Positions 21,052 to 33,078 of a DNA stretch of 64,000 nucleotides are shown one piece after another. A model generated the notes under the pieces. The model saw only the letters and a list, made by a program, of their open reading frames with translations. It made no database searches and was not told the DNA's origin. A program made the translations under genes and the position numbers. The DNA lies in contig CM043959.1 of the NCBI GenBank assembly GCA_014529385.2, positions 13,486,809 through 13,550,808 of the forward strand, given 5' to 3'. Source of the stretch: Adiantum capillus-veneris (lineage: Eukaryota; Streptophyta; Polypodiopsida; Polypodiales; Pteridaceae). Positions within the stretch are counted from its first letter, which is position 1; each line of letters opens with the position of its first letter.

Positions 21052-22103
21052 TCGCTTACTCTAGGGATAGCAACTTTCCTCAGTTGCTCAATAGAGAATT
21101 ATTTGGACCATCTGTGACAAAAGGTGTAAAGAAGATCTGGAGAGCTTTGGGAAAAAGAAAATCAGGCACCCATTTAGCAACCTGTCTTGGGTGGCATTTA
21201 AAAGTAAAAAATAATGATTATGAACCATGTCAGTGTGTGCGGTGGTGGTTTCATGATCAACTATTTGTTCAGGAATGAGTTGCTCTTCTTGATTTACAAG
21301 TGTGGATGGTTCGGTTCTCCATTATGATGTGTAGGTAGGGGTCCTCGAAAGAGTCGTAATAATAAACCACTATGAAATGCATTGTGATTGTACCAGTGTG
21401 AAGGTAATTAACTATTAAATGCATTGCAAGGTTCCGTATCATGTTTAAATATGCTTGGACATTACACCATAACCCAAAATATAGTGACTATCCAAGCATG
21501 AGCTGAGGCCACGGAGAATGGACAAAATTTTAATAGTCCTCTTGTCTAGCATATCCTGTATTCAAACTAGAGAAGGGACACAAAGAGTGTCCACAAATGG
21601 GAATATCTGAAAAGGAAAACTTCACCCAAAAATTTAGTACCTCATGGGACTAGTAGCCCGATGTTACAATGTAGAGAATCGGAAAATATGCAGTACCTAT
21701 TTTCTTGTTGAATTGCACTTCTTAGCAAAATACTTAGTTACAAATAGTGGTGTATTGCATAGGGCGCACAGGTTTTTGCCTCTATTCTCAAATTGAGTTA
21801 GCATAGTAGCAGTAAATAAATCAATGATACAAGGTTAGTAGCAATTGTATAACATGGCTTTTGACTTTTTCTCCAATAGGAGTTCAAACAATTGGAAGTT
21901 GAAAATTTATTGATTTGGAAGTTTGGATAGGCTTCATCTCGTATAGTGTGCCATGTAGTGAATTTGAAGCCGTTGGCAACGATAGTTTGCTAAAAAGTGG
22001 CTACGAATAGCCTTGATTTGCAAACTTGATTTTGCAAATTTGAAAATCAATCCTTTTTGTTTTTGATTGCCAATTTTCTTCAAACCAAAAGCTCTGATAC
22101 CAT
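21052..22103 (-). other. LARD-X internal region (shortened)
   Basis: From the end of the LTR to a PBS at about 22092-22103 (minus: TGGTATCAGAGC). Only about 1.05 kb, half the full internal length, so an internal deletion is present. It contains the minus-strand remains of the chromodomain-like segment near 21090-21290. Confidence 0.65.
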
Positions 22104-22272
22104 GTTGGGGAAAAGGTGGGCTTCCACCCTCGGCCATGAAATACAACCATTGACCTTGCCGTGTGGAGAAGAGAAAAGAGAGAGATAGAAGGGTTGATGT
22201 TGACATAGAAAGGGATGGAGATGCTGACATATCTACAACATAATAGAACGTAGAAAGTAGAAGGGGGTAGTT
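22104..22272 (-). repeat. LARD-X LTR fragment (minus)
   Basis: Starts TGTTGGGG next to the PBS and breaks off at about 22272, where internal sequence of another copy begins. Confidence 0.7.
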
Positions 22273-22680
22273 GAGTACTACTTCAACGGTTTGAGAACTA
22301 TATTTCAATATCATCGGCTATCTTTGATCGAAGCTTGCAACATGGAGTGAGATGTCATGGGTAATCCTTGTAGCTTCCAATCTCTCAATCGGAGCCTTGA
22401 TCTCCCATGTCTTCTACACTCAAGCCAAAATCATCACTTTCCAAGTTCCCTTTTTGGATGTCGAACCGGAATCACCGATTGACTCAAACACATTCTTCAA
22501 GATCTGATTCTTTTTTTCCCTTGTCGAATCTTGATGGTCGTTAAGCAAAATTGATGGATCATTTTTCAATTAATTGCCGATTAACCTTGATTTGCAAACT
22601 CAATTCTGCAAATTTGAAAATTGATCCTAAAGTTTGTTTTTGATTGCCAATTTTCTTCAAACCAGAAGCTCTAATACCAC
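22273..22680 (-). other. LARD-X internal fragment (minus)
   Basis: 5' internal sequence of the family (matches 26210-26600 in reverse), ending at a PBS at about 22668-22680 (TGGTATTAGAGC on the minus strand). Confidence 0.65.
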
Positions 22681-23252
22681 TGTTGGGGTCAAGGGTGGGC
22701 TTCCACCTTTAGACATGAAATACAACCATTGACCTTGCCATGTGGAGAAGGAAAAAGAGAGAGATAGAAGAATTGATGTTGACATAGAGAGAAGGGATGG
22801 AGATGTTGACATATCTACACATAATAGTACACATAGAAGAGAAGGGGACAAACTCTTACACACAAGAGGATGACACATAAAAGCTCCATATTCCAAGACA
22901 TAGGGTAAGAGAGGAGGAAGGAAAAAATTGAGAGCATCTACGGAAAAATGTCCTAAAGATTGTAGCCCCAAACTCCACGACACCTCTTGTGGAGTTTGGT
23001 ATTTAATATTTGATATTACTAGTTAGTGCCAAAAAATTGGAGGCCCCTCTTTTACCCTCTTAAGCTGAGTTATCACTATCCTAGTTAGAAAGCAGCCATC
23101 GTGTCTTATTGATAAAAGATATAAACCATTGTGCAGATATAAAATGGCCGAGGAATTTATTTATTGCCAATGCCTTCTCCTCAATTCCTAGAATTCCAAT
23201 CTACAAGTCATCTACTGATCATTAGAAAAAAATAGAAAGACATCACAGTCCT
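22681..23252 (-). repeat. LARD-X LTR (minus, outer end lost)
   Basis: Starts TGTTGGGGTCAAGGGTGGGC. It breaks off near 23252 inside the LTR, and from 23253 the family continues in the opposite orientation with internal sequence. Confidence 0.75.
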
Positions 23253-24857
23253 CCCTCTGTGACAACCCTTACACACACATACGGATTGACTTCGACCTCC
23301 ACCAAATCGAACCTAGAAACCATCAAAGTGGTCACCCAAAGCTCTTGAACTAGTTGTACTTCATGCTCTTGGGCCGAGGAAGAGATTGTTGGTTGCCATC
23401 AACCTCTGAGCACTCGACGCTATTGCTGCTTATTGACTGAGTTCTTTTTAGAACTCTTTTTGACCTTATTTTCACACAAAAGGTGAGGCCCTTATTGAAC
23501 TACAAAGTTGGCCAGCCAAAGACCTATTCACCCCCTCTCTCCTTTAGTTGATTAAGCCCTCTCTATCCTAGTCGACCCTTGTCGATTACGTATCTCCCAA
23601 ACTTTGACAAGTACATTGGATTAACAACCCTCTTGAATTACATTGTATATGCTATGCAACACCACCACCTTTTACTCTGAAAAATTGTACGCATGTTTCC
23701 TTGATTTTACTAGCTATCCAACTAAACCTATCAGGACTAGCTATTCTATGTTACTAGGTAAAAGTATCTTGACACCCAGGTGATGATCCAACTCTAGAAT
23801 TTTGAATCTTCTTCTACTAGAAAATCACTCATTGTGTAGAGAATTCACAAAATTTACACTTTCTTTTATATGACTATCAATACAGATGTGCAGTTGTACT
23901 TTTTCTCTCTCTTTCTAGAGATGAAACAAAACACAACTAGTACCACTTTTTAGCAAATTGTCGTTGCCAATAGCTTCAAATGTACTACATGGGACATTGT
24001 ACGAGATGAAGCCTATCCAAACTTCCAAATCAATGAACTTTCAACTTCCAATTGTTTGAACTCCTATCGAAGAAAAAGTCAAAATCCATGTTATACAGTT
24101 GCTACTAGACTTGTATCACTAATTTACTTACTGCTACTATGCTAAGTCAATCTTAGAATAGAGACAGAAACCTATGCACCCTATGCAATACACCACTATT
24201 GGTAACTAAGTATTTCCCCAAGAAGTGCAATTCAACAAGAAAATAAGGTACAACATATTTTTCCATTGTCTACATTGTAACATTTGACTACTAGTTCCAT
24301 GAGGTACTAAATTTTAGGTGAAGTTTTTCTTTTCAGATATTCCCATTTGTTGACACTCTTTGTCTCCCTTCTCTGGTTTGAATACAGGATATGCTAGACA
24401 TGAGGACTTTTAACATTTTGTCCATTCTCCGTGCCCTCAACTCATGCTTGGATAGTCATTATATTTTGGGTTACGATGTGATGCCCAAGTATATTCAAAC
24501 ATGATACCTGACCTTGTAATGTATTTAATAGTTAATCACCTTCCGGAACACTGGCACATTCATAATTCATTTCACAGTGGTTTATTATGACTCTTTCGAG
24601 GATCCCTACCTACACATTCAAGAGGAGAAAATCATTCCTAACCAAATAGTCGATCATGAAACCACCACTGCACACATTGACATGGTTCATAATTGTTATC
24701 TTTTGACTTTCAAATGCCACCCTAGAGAAGATACTAAATGGATGCTTGCTTTTTATTTCAAAACATCCAAATCTTCTTCAAACCTTTTGTCACAATGATG
24801 GTCCAACTAATTCTCTTTTGAGCAAATGAGGGCAATTGCTATCCCTCGAGTAAGGGA
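23253..24857 (+). other. LARD-X internal region (plus)
   Basis: Matches the internal part of the complete copy (26590-28185). No PBS or LTR on its left because of the inversion breakpoint. Contains the best-preserved chromodomain-like frame. Confidence 0.7.
24577..24798 (+). pseudogene. Chromodomain-like remnant in LARD-X
   Basis: The 73-residue frame contains IVDHETTTAHIDMVHNCYLL, then FKCHPREDTKWM. This follows the usual end of chromovirus integrases: I-x-D, a variable loop, Y-L-V/L-x-x-K, P-x-E-D/E-A/T-x-W. It lies just before the 3' LTR, where chromoviruses carry the domain. Weaker copies lie at 25300-25500, 27940-28120 and 62290-62440. It suggests LARD-X arose from a chromovirus by loss of gag and pol. 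Confidence 0.5.
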
Positions 24858-24972
24858 TGTTACGAGACTGGGCACCGTCCTGTTGTATGTGGTCCACTAC
24901 AATTGGGATAGCTGGAGCGTAATGGATAATTGCTGTGCTATCTTTCTATTTTGTTCTAATGGTGAGTTGATG
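24858..24972 (+). repeat. LARD-X LTR stub
   Basis: Starts TGTTACGAGACTGGGCACC after the internal end. It stops after 115 bases at GTGAGTTGATG, where internal sequence (AGGTACTAAAG) begins again; the two share a few bases at the join. Confidence 0.75.
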
Positions 24973-25556
24973 AGGTACTAAAGTTTTAGGTGAAGTTTTT
25001 CTTTCCATAAATTTTCATTTGTTGACACTCTTTGTCTCCCTTCTCTGGTTTAAATATATAGGATATGCTAGACAGGAGGACTTTTAAAATTTTGTCCATT
25101 CTCCATGCCCTCAACTCATGCTTGGATAGACATTATATTTTGGGTTATGGTGTAATGCCCAAGTATATCCAAACATGATACCTGAGCTTGTAATGTTTTT
25201 AATAGTTAATCACCTTCCGACTGACACATTCATAATGCATTTCATAGTGGTTTATTATGACTCTTTTGAGGGCCCCTAGCTATACATCATAATGAAGAAC
25301 CATCCACACTTGTAAATGAAGAAGGGAAACTCATTTTTGACCAAATAGTTGATCATGAAACCACCACTGCACGCACTGACATGGTTCATAATTGTTATCT
25401 ATTGACTTTTAAATGCCACCATAGAGAGTATGCTAAATGGATGCTTGTTTTTTCTTTCAAAACTTCCAAATCTTCTTCACACCTTTTGTCACACTGACAA
25501 TCCAACTAATTCTCTTTTGAGCAGCTGAGGGCAATTGCTATCCCTCGGGTAAGGAA
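24973..25556 (+). other. LARD-X internal 3' fragment
   Basis: Second pass through the 3' internal sequence (compare 24297-24857), including a decayed chromodomain-like segment. It ends at the next LTR. Confidence 0.7.
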
Positions 25557-26202
25557 TGTTACGAGATTGTGCACCCTCCTGTTGTATGTGGTCCACTACA
25601 ATTGGGATAGTTGGAGCGTAATGGATAAATACCGTGCTATCCTTCTATTTTGTTCTAATGGTGAGTTGATCAGTGGTGAATTTTAATTGTAGGAGTTGCA
25701 AAGAAGGTGTTGGCAATAAATAAATTCCTTGACCATTTTATATTTGGACAGTGTTTTAGATCTTTTATCAATAAGCCACTATTGCTGCTTTTTGTAATTA
25801 GGATAGTGAGAACTCACCTTTAGAGGGTCATCCAATAAGTGGTATGCTCAACTTATAACTAAAGTGGAACTTTTTTGGCACCAACAAGCAATATCAAATG
25901 TTAAGTACCAAACTCCACAAGAGAAGCCATGGAGTTTGGGGGTACAATCTTTAGTCCATTCTTGTGTAGATGCTCTCAATTTTTCCCTTTCCCCTCTCTT
26001 ACCCTATGTATTGGGCTATGGAGTTTCTTTATGTCATCCTCTTGTGTGTAAAAGTTTGTCCCCTTTTTTTCTCTTTGTACTCTTATGTGTAGATATATCA
26101 ACATCAACCCTTCTATCTCTCTCTTTTCCCTTCTCCACATGAAAGGTCAATGGTTGTATTTCATGGCCAAGGATGGAAGGAAGGCCACCCTTGATCCCAA
26201 TA
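25557..26202 (+). repeat. LARD-X LTR
   Basis: TGTTACGAGATTG...TGATCCCAATA, 646 bases; the terminal CA has become TA. Contains an open frame of 92 codons (25864-26142) in a pyrimidine-rich stretch that recurs in other copies. Confidence 0.8.
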
Positions 26203-28185
26203 GTGGTATCAGAGCTTCCGATTTGAAGAAAATCAGCAAATAAAAAATAAAATGTAAGGATCGATTTATCAAATTTGCAGAATCCAGTTTGCAAATCAAG
26301 TCTAATTGGCAATTAATTAAAAAACGACCCATCTATTCCGCTTAACGACCATAAGGATTCCACAAGGGAAGAAAAGAATCACATCTTGAAGAGTTTGTTT
26401 AAGTCAATCGGTGATTTTGGTTCCACATTGAAAAAGGGAGCTTGGAAAGTGACTATTTTGGCTTAAATGTAGAAGAGATGGGAGATCAAGGCTCAGATTC
26501 ACATATTGGAAGCTTCAAGGATTACCCATGACATCTCACTCCATGTTGCAAGCCGTTGAAGTAGTACTTGGCTACCTTTCTGAAATCTTGTGTGACCAAC
26601 CCTTAGACAAACATATGGCTTGACTTCAACCTCCATCAAATCGAACATGGAAACCATCAAAGTGGTCACTCAAAGCTTTTGAACTAGTTGTACTTCATGC
26701 TCATGGGCCGAGGAAGAGATTGTTGGTTGCCATCAACCTCTAAGCACTCGACGCTATTGATGCTTGTTGGACTGAGTTCTTTTTAGAACTCTTTTCGACG
26801 TTATTTTCACACAAAAGGTGATTCCCTTATTGAACTACAAAGTTGCCACACAAATTGTAACAAAAACCTATTCACCCCCTCTCCTTTAATTGATTAAGCC
26901 CTCTCTATCGTGGTCGACCCTTGTTGATTACGTACCTCCCAAACTTCGACAAGTACATTCGATTAAACACTCACTTGAATTACATCATATATGCTATGCA
27001 ATACCACCGCTTTTTACTTTGAAAAATTGTACGCATGTTTCCTTGATTTCACTAGCTATCGAACTAAACCAATCAGAACTAGTTATTCTATGTTACTAGG
27101 TAAAAGTATCTTGACACCCAGGTGATGATCCAATTCTACAGTTTTGACTCTTCTTCTACTAGAAAATCACTCATTGTGTAAAGAATTCATAATCTATACT
27201 TTCTTTTATATGACAAACAATACATATGTGCAGTTGTACTTTTTCTCTTTCTTTCTACAGATGACACAAAACACAACTAGTACCACTTTTTAGCAAACTA
27301 TCGTTGCCAACAGCTTCAAATGAACTACATGGCACATTGTACGAGATGAAGCGTATCCAATCTCCCAAGGTAATAAACTTTCAACTTTGAGTTGTTTGAA
27401 CTCCCATTGGAGAAAAAGTCAAAATCCATGTTATACATTTGCTACTAGACTTGTATCACTTATTTATTTACTACTACTATGCTAACTCGATTTGAGAATA
27501 GAGACAAAAACATGTGCACCCTATGCTATACACTACTATTCGTAACTAAGCAGTTCCCTAAGAAATGCAACTCAACAAGAAAATAAGGTAATGCATTTTT
27601 TTCGATTGTCTACATTGTAACATTTGACTACTAGTCCCATGAGGTACTTATTTTTTAGGTGAAGTTTTTCTTTTCAGATATTATGTGGACACTCTTTGTC
27701 TCCCTTCTTTGGTCTGAATACCGGATATACTAGACAGGAGGACTTTTATAATTTTGTCCATTCTCCGTGCCCTCAGCTCATGCTTGGATAGTCATTATAT
27801 TTTGGGTTATGGTGTAATGCCCAAGCATTACACCAAGCATATTCAAACATGATACCTAACCTTGTACTGTATTAAATAGTTAATTATGACTCTTTAGAGG
27901 ACCCCTAGCTACAGATCATAATAAAGAACTATCCACACTTGTAAATCAAGAAGAGCAACGCGTTCCTGGCCAAATAGTTGATCATGAAACCACCACTGCA
28001 CACACTGACATGGTTCATAATCGTTATGTTTTGACTTTCAAATGCCACCCTAGAGAAGATTCTAAATGGATGCTTAAATTTTCTTTCAAAACTTCCAGAT
28101 CTTTTTCACACCTTTTGTCACACTGACGGTCCAACTAATTCTCTTTTGAACAAATAAGTATAATTGCTATCCGTGGAGTAAGGGA
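26203..28185 (+). other. LARD-X internal region (full length)
   Basis: About 2 kb with no long frame. The last ~250 bases hold a decayed chromodomain-like segment. The stretch before the LTR (GGAGTAAGGGA) is a weak polypurine tract. Confidence 0.75.
26204..26217 (+). other. LARD-X primer-binding site
   Basis: TGGTATCAGAGCTT, exact over the 12 bases of the initiator tRNA-Met class, one base after the LTR end. Confidence 0.85.
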
Positions 28186-28870
28186 TGTTACGAAACTGGG
28201 CACCCTCCTGTTGTATGTGGTCAACTACAATTGGGATAGCTAGAGCGTAATGGATAATTACTGTGCTATCTTTCTATTTTGTTATAATGGTGAGTTGATG
28301 ACTTGTGAATTTTAATTCTAGGAGTTGAAGAGAAGACGTGGAAATAAATAAATTCCACAACCATTTTATAATTGCACAGTGTTTTAGATCTTTTATCAAT
28401 AAGCCACTATTGTTGCTTTGTAAATAGGATAGTGAGAACTCACCTTAAGAGGGTCATACAATAAGTGATATGCTCCACCCATAACTAAGGTGGAACTAAG
28501 TGTAAAAGAGGGCCTCCAATTTTTGGGCACCAACAAGTAATATCAATTGTTAAATACCAAGCTTTACAAGAGATGCCGTGGAGTTTGGGGATACAAACTT
28601 TAGTCCATTCTTGTGCAGATACTCTCAATTTTTCCCTTTCCCCTCTCTTACCCTATGTCTTGGGCTATGGAGCTTCTCTGTGTTATCCTCTTGTGTATAA
28701 AATTTTGTCCCTTTTTTTCTCTTTGTACTCTTATGTGTAGATATATCTACATCTCCATCCCTTCTCTCTATGTCAACATCTATCTCTCTCTTTTCCCTTC
28801 TCCACATGGAAAGGTCAATGGTTGTCTTTCATGGCCAAGGATGAAAGGAAGCCCACCCTTGATCCCAATA
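28186..28870 (+). repeat. LARD-X LTR
   Basis: TGTTACGAAACTG...GATCCCAATA, 685 bases, followed by PBS-like GTGGTATTAGAGC and about 60 bases of internal sequence to 28943, where Element 2 begins. Confidence 0.8.
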
Positions 28871-28943
28871 GTGGTATTAGAGCTTCCGATTTGAAGAAAA
28901 TCAGCAATCAAAAATAAATTTTAAGGATTGATTATCAAAAACT

Positions 28944-29743
28944 TGCCGATTATCCATGTCCTTGCTCCCCACACTTGAAATATTTATGGTCCTTGTGAAA
29001 AGCTTCAAGCTCTTTAGGAGAGAGTTTGATTTTACCTTTATAAACTCCCTTCTCCTTGGATTGATTGATTGTTGTTGTTGTTGGAATTGCCTTGAAAAGA
29101 ATTTTGGGCATTAGTTTTATCCTTTGCATCACTTTTATCTTTGCTTTCCATGGGCTTGACATTTCGTCTAGCCCCTTGTTGGAAATTGATTCACAAAGCA
29201 ACCACAATGTGGTGGATTACTTTGGTGATAGAACCACGCCATTGGGCATTGACATACTTGGCCATCTCTTTAGGTAATCCCGCACATAATTGTTGCTTTT
29301 TCTTGGCAAAGTTTATCTTTCTAAAGACAATATCCTTGAGATGTTAAATCCCAAAACCTGTCTACATATTTGTGGATAGAATCATGGAGAGAAGCTTTAA
29401 ACTGCACCATTCGGTAAGCACTTTTTCCTTTGCATCGCTTGCAAGGAATTGCTTCATGATGGAACTCAAAGAGTTTTCCATGTCTTTGGGGCTTCATTGT
29501 TGCCACAAAGGCTAGCCCACCATTGATGAACCAATTTTTTGGAAGTGCATAGCTACATGGTGTAGCTTGGAGGACTTTGTGAAGCCCTCGTCTCCAAAGG
29601 CCGCATCAAATTGCTAGATGAAGGTCAATAATTTGTCGGTAGCACCAAAGGTGCCATCATAGGTGAGAAAAGAGATACTCTTTCCCCCCTCTTTGAAATT
29701 CTTGAACTTTTGTGACCTTCGCCATGCAGGGCAAGATTTTGCG
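28944..29743 (-). pseudogene. Second gag fragment of Element 2
   Basis: Contains the gag-core start (FLTYDGTFGATDKLLTFI), later gag sequence (HDSIHKYVDRFWDL) and a knuckle remnant (YFKCGEQGHG at about 28960) in which the first Cys is Tyr. It matches 31200-32130 of the main gag. Its start is fused to the RT thumb at 29744. Confidence 0.75.
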
Positions 29744-30657
29744 ATGAAGCGTCTATAGTAGGCACACATGCCAATAAATCTTCTTAGCTCATGTAGATTC
29801 CTTGGATTAGGCCATGATTTTATTACCTCTAACTTTGATGGATCCATATAAATATCATCTTGAGAGATATTATGACCTAAGTATTGAATCTATTGAAGAA
29901 AAAAGTTGATTTTCTTTTGATTGAGAAAAATCTTGTTCTCTCTCAATGCTTGAAAAATCACTTAAAGATGTTGCTTGTGTTCCTCCAAGGATTTGAAGTA
30001 GATGATGATATCATCAAAGAACACTCTAGTGAATTTACGGTAGGGTCTTAAGATTTTCTCCATTAAAAGATTGAATGTGGCTGGTGCATTGGTCAAGCCA
30101 AAAGGCATGACTAGATATCTATTCATAAAGACCAAACGTTGTACGAAACACGATTTTAGCATATCTTCATCCACTATCCTTATTAGATGATAGCCACTTT
30201 TAAGGTCTATCCTACTATAGTAGGTAGAGCCTTGTAGTTTATCAAACAAACCTTCTACCCAAGGCATGGGAAATTTGTTTTTGATAGTGATATGGCTTAA
30301 TGCTTGATAGTCCACACACATACGGTATGTACCATCTTTATTTTGCACTAAAAAGACTGGAGAACAAAAGTGAGAGGAGCTAGGCCTCACCATCCCTTTG
30401 TCTACCAATTCTTGTACTTGCCTCATGATCTCCTCTTGTTGAGCTTGAGAAACTTGATAAGCAGGCTTGTTAGGTGGTGAGCTTCCTGGTAGGAGTTTAA
30501 TTCGATGGTCATCATCCCGTCGTTTTGGAGGTAAGTCCATAGGGATATCAGTGAACGCATCTTGGAATCCTTTTAGAAAATTAGACAAGTCTAACTCTTC
30601 TTGATTCCTACCATTTACATCAATAAACATTAGGATCTTGTAGGGACTCTTTGACAA
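29740..30657 (-). pseudogene. Element 2 reverse transcriptase
   Basis: The frame 30657-29962 has HRIKLLPGSSPPNKPAY, SHFCSPVFLVQNKDGTYRMC, MPFGLTNAPATFNLLM and RVFFDDIIIYF with the catalytic FDD. A TAA (29960) interrupts it; the thumb follows at 29847 (DPSKLEVIKSWPNP, MCAYYRRFIA). After YRRFIA the reading goes straight into gag residues SCPAWRRSQKF. Confidence 0.9.
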
Positions 30658-30785
30658 AAATCATGTATGCAAAAACTGAGCTCTTCATTGATTTATCAAG
30701 AGGATTTACAAGTGGTATAATATGATCAGACTCACTAGCATCTATATACATGCTCTTTCCCCTGTAAGTGACGTAGATTCTCCTT

Positions 30786-31564
30786 TTAGGGAACTTTCAC
30801 GTTGGCAGCCATGCGAAACCATGGTGCCCTTAGGATAGCATCCTCATGTTGGAGAGGAGAGATTAATAAATCTTCTTTGTCAATGTAGCTTTGGACATGA
30901 AGCCTCAACTTCCCAATCAAGGGAGTAATTGAGGCTTGATGTCCCTTGAAAGTGGTGTCGGCAATTACAATATCCCCCATCTCAAAAGCTTGAATGCCCA
31001 ACTTGGTGGCCTATTCCATTGATATGAAGTTGTGAGTAGAGCCAGGTCAAACAAGATGAAGGCATCATGCTCCCTTACCTTTCCCAAAGCAAAGGAGAGA
31101 GGTGATCCTTTGCAATGAGCATTCTTTTTTGGAGCTTCGATAGTGGAACCTCTAGGAGTCTCATTGCAGGCATTTCTCTTGGGGCAGGAACGATAACCAT
31201 CTCCTTGCTCTCCAAACCTTAAACAATTATGGTCCTTGCGAACAACTTCAAGCTCTTCAAGAGAGAGTTTTTTTGTACCTTTATAAAATCCCTTCTCCTT
31301 GGACCGATTGTTGTTGATGTTGTTGTTGGAATTGTCTTGGGAAGAATTTTGGGCATTGGTTTTTCCCTTTGCATCATTTTTATCTTTGCTTTCCATGGGC
31401 TTGACATTCCATCTAGCCCCTTGTTGGAAATTGATGCGTAAAGCAACCATAGTGTGGTGGATTACATTGGTGATAGAACCAAGCCATTGGGAGTTGATGT
31501 ACTTGGCCGTCTCTTTAAGTAATCCCGCACAGATTTGTTGCTTTTGCTCGGCAAAGTCTATCAT
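30786..31564 (-). pseudogene. Element 2 gag C-terminus, knuckle and protease
   Basis: 31564-30965 contains a knuckle slot CLRFGEQGDGYRSC in which the second Cys is Phe and the His is Asp, so zinc binding is lost. The protease follows: the active-site reading slips frame around FILFDLALLTTS (another frame gives GSTHNFIS, the usual sequence), then MGDIVIADTTFKGHQ and LISPLQHEDAILRAPW at 31001-30786. Both are typical of plant gypsy gag-protease regions. Confidence 0.7.
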
Positions 31565-32673
31565 TTGAAAGACTACTAGTAGCCTTGAGATGTAAATCCC
31601 AAAACTTGTCTACATATTTATGGATAGATTCATGGGAGAGAAGCTTCAAACCGTGCCATTCGGTAAGCACTTTGTCCTTTGCATCGCTTGCAAGGAATTG
31701 CTTCCATGACGGAAAATTGTAGACAGTAGCCTTGAGATGTAAATCCCAAAAATTGTCTACATATTTGTGGATGAACTCATGGGAGAGAAGCTTCAAACCG
31801 CGCCATTCGGTAAGCACTTTGTTCTTTGCATCGCTTGCAAGGAATTGCTTCATGACGGAAACTCGTAGAGGTTTCCATGTCTTTGGGGCTTCGATGTTTC
31901 CACAAAGGCTAGCCCACCATTGACTAGCCAATTTCTAGAAGTGCATAGCTACATGGCGTAGCTTGGAGCAATCCGTGAAGCCCTGATCTCCAAAGGCCGC
32001 ATCAAATTGCTGGATGAAGGCCAATGCTTTGTCGGTAGCACTAAAGGAACCATCATAGGTGACAAAAGAGATACCATTTCCTCCCACTTTGAGCTTCTTG
32101 AGATTTGGTGAACTTCGCCATGCAGGGTAAGATTTGCGATGTCCTCCCCTCTTGTATTCTCTAGGAGAATAGTCATAGCTTTTGTTGAACAAGGAGGAAG
32201 GTGAATAAGAAGGAGAAGAGGGTGACCTCTTTCTTGCCCTTTTCTTCCTTTGTTTCCTCTCTTCCCTTTTGGAGTGACGAGGAGAAGGATTGTGTGTTGA
32301 CCATTTCCTCTTGGGAGGAGTTGGCAACCGTCTAGACTGTCGTCTTCAGGGAGACACATCTTCAGAGGAACTTAGGGATTCATTACTTTCTTGCTCTTTT
32401 TATTTTTCCTTTTGGATTGGAGAGAGTCTTCTTTTGGAGGTCTAATCAAGAGGCCTCTTAAGCTCTGTCTCCTCTTGGAGAGAGAGGAAGAAATCCTATA
32501 AGCGCACGAAGTTGTTGAGTAACTTTGGTCTGCAAAGCAGAGTTGCCCATAGCTTGCTACAACCTAGTAACAAGATAATTCACAAACATGGGGGCATCAT
32601 CATTAGCACCTTCATGTGCAAAATCAAAGTTATCAATGTTCATTCTACTCTCTTGGTTATTGTCAGCAACCAT
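31515..32673 (-). pseudogene. Element 2 gag N-terminus and core (copy B)
   Basis: ATG at 32673 (as in copy A). It has a basic Arg/Ser-rich linker (SKREERKQRKKRARKRSPS), a gag core (ALAFIQQFDAAFGD, KTWKPLRVSVMKQFL, HKYVDNFWDLHLKAT) and an in-frame duplication of 49 residues. Frameshifts occur near 31930 and between 32330 and 32600. Confidence 0.75.
31578..31871 (-). repeat. 147-bp in-frame tandem duplication in gag
   Basis: Units at 31578-31724 and 31725-31871, each encoding QFLASDAKxKVLTEWxGLKL and HKYVDxFWDLHLKAT. 147 is a multiple of three, so the gag frame is kept. The equivalent part of the second gag fragment (about 29340-29480) has one unit. Confidence 0.8.
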
Positions 32674-33059
32674 GCTAATTAAACTTATGTATAGAATTAC
32701 TTTGTGCTTTGGTACCCTAAAAAACCTTAGTGGCTACTCTTCTTTACCTTTGAAAATCAGCTCTCAAGCAGCCACACTCGTGGTTTAAACACTGTTGATT
32801 GCAAAGACTAGTGGAGAAGGTCTAAGATTGCTCAATTGATTATGGTTCCTGTTGAGCTCGCTTGTAGCTCAATAATGGTAAAGCCAAAGGCAAGCCCAAA
32901 GCGGTTCCATTATTAAGACTATAGTTCCCAATGGTGTACCTCGAACTAAGTCCTTCTCAACCAAGATAATAGATCCCTGTCCCACTTACCCTATTGCAAT
33001 AAACTGGCCCAACCTTTCATGGACAACTTAAGGTCTCTTCTTAAGCAAGAAAAGAGAAA

Positions 33060-33078
33060 CCAATATCTCTGATACCAA
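33060..33078 (-). other. Element 2 primer-binding site (copy B)
   Basis: Minus strand TTGGTATCAGAGATATTGG directly after LTR end ATTACA; matches the initiator tRNA-Met type for 11 bases. Confidence 0.8.

Larger units (their letters stand above)
17381..21726. repeat. Duplicated block, copy A
   Basis: Matches 31908-35984 over its whole length: Element 2 gag start, PBS and LTR (minus strand), then LARD-X LTR and internal sequence (minus strand). Length differs by about 270 bases, mainly because copy A has an extra partial LTR (20149-20423). Both copies end in unrelated sequence on each side. Confidence 0.85.
25557..28870 (+). mobile_element. Complete LARD-X copy
   Basis: LTR 25557-26202, PBS, 1983-bp internal region, LTR 28186-28870. 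The flanks are further internal sequence on both sides rather than a target duplication, so it is one unit of a chain in which neighbours share LTRs. No gag or pol frame is present. Confidence 0.8.
20424..28943. mobile_element. LARD-X cluster 1 (non-autonomous LTR elements, rearranged)
   Basis: LARD-X is my label for a family with LTRs TGTTACGAG...CCCCAACA of 646-685 bases, a tRNA-Met PBS and about 2 kb of mostly non-coding internal sequence. 20424-23252 is in minus orientation, 23253-28943 in plus orientation. Several internal deletions join one copy to the next. One complete copy is at 25557-28870. Confidence 0.8.
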
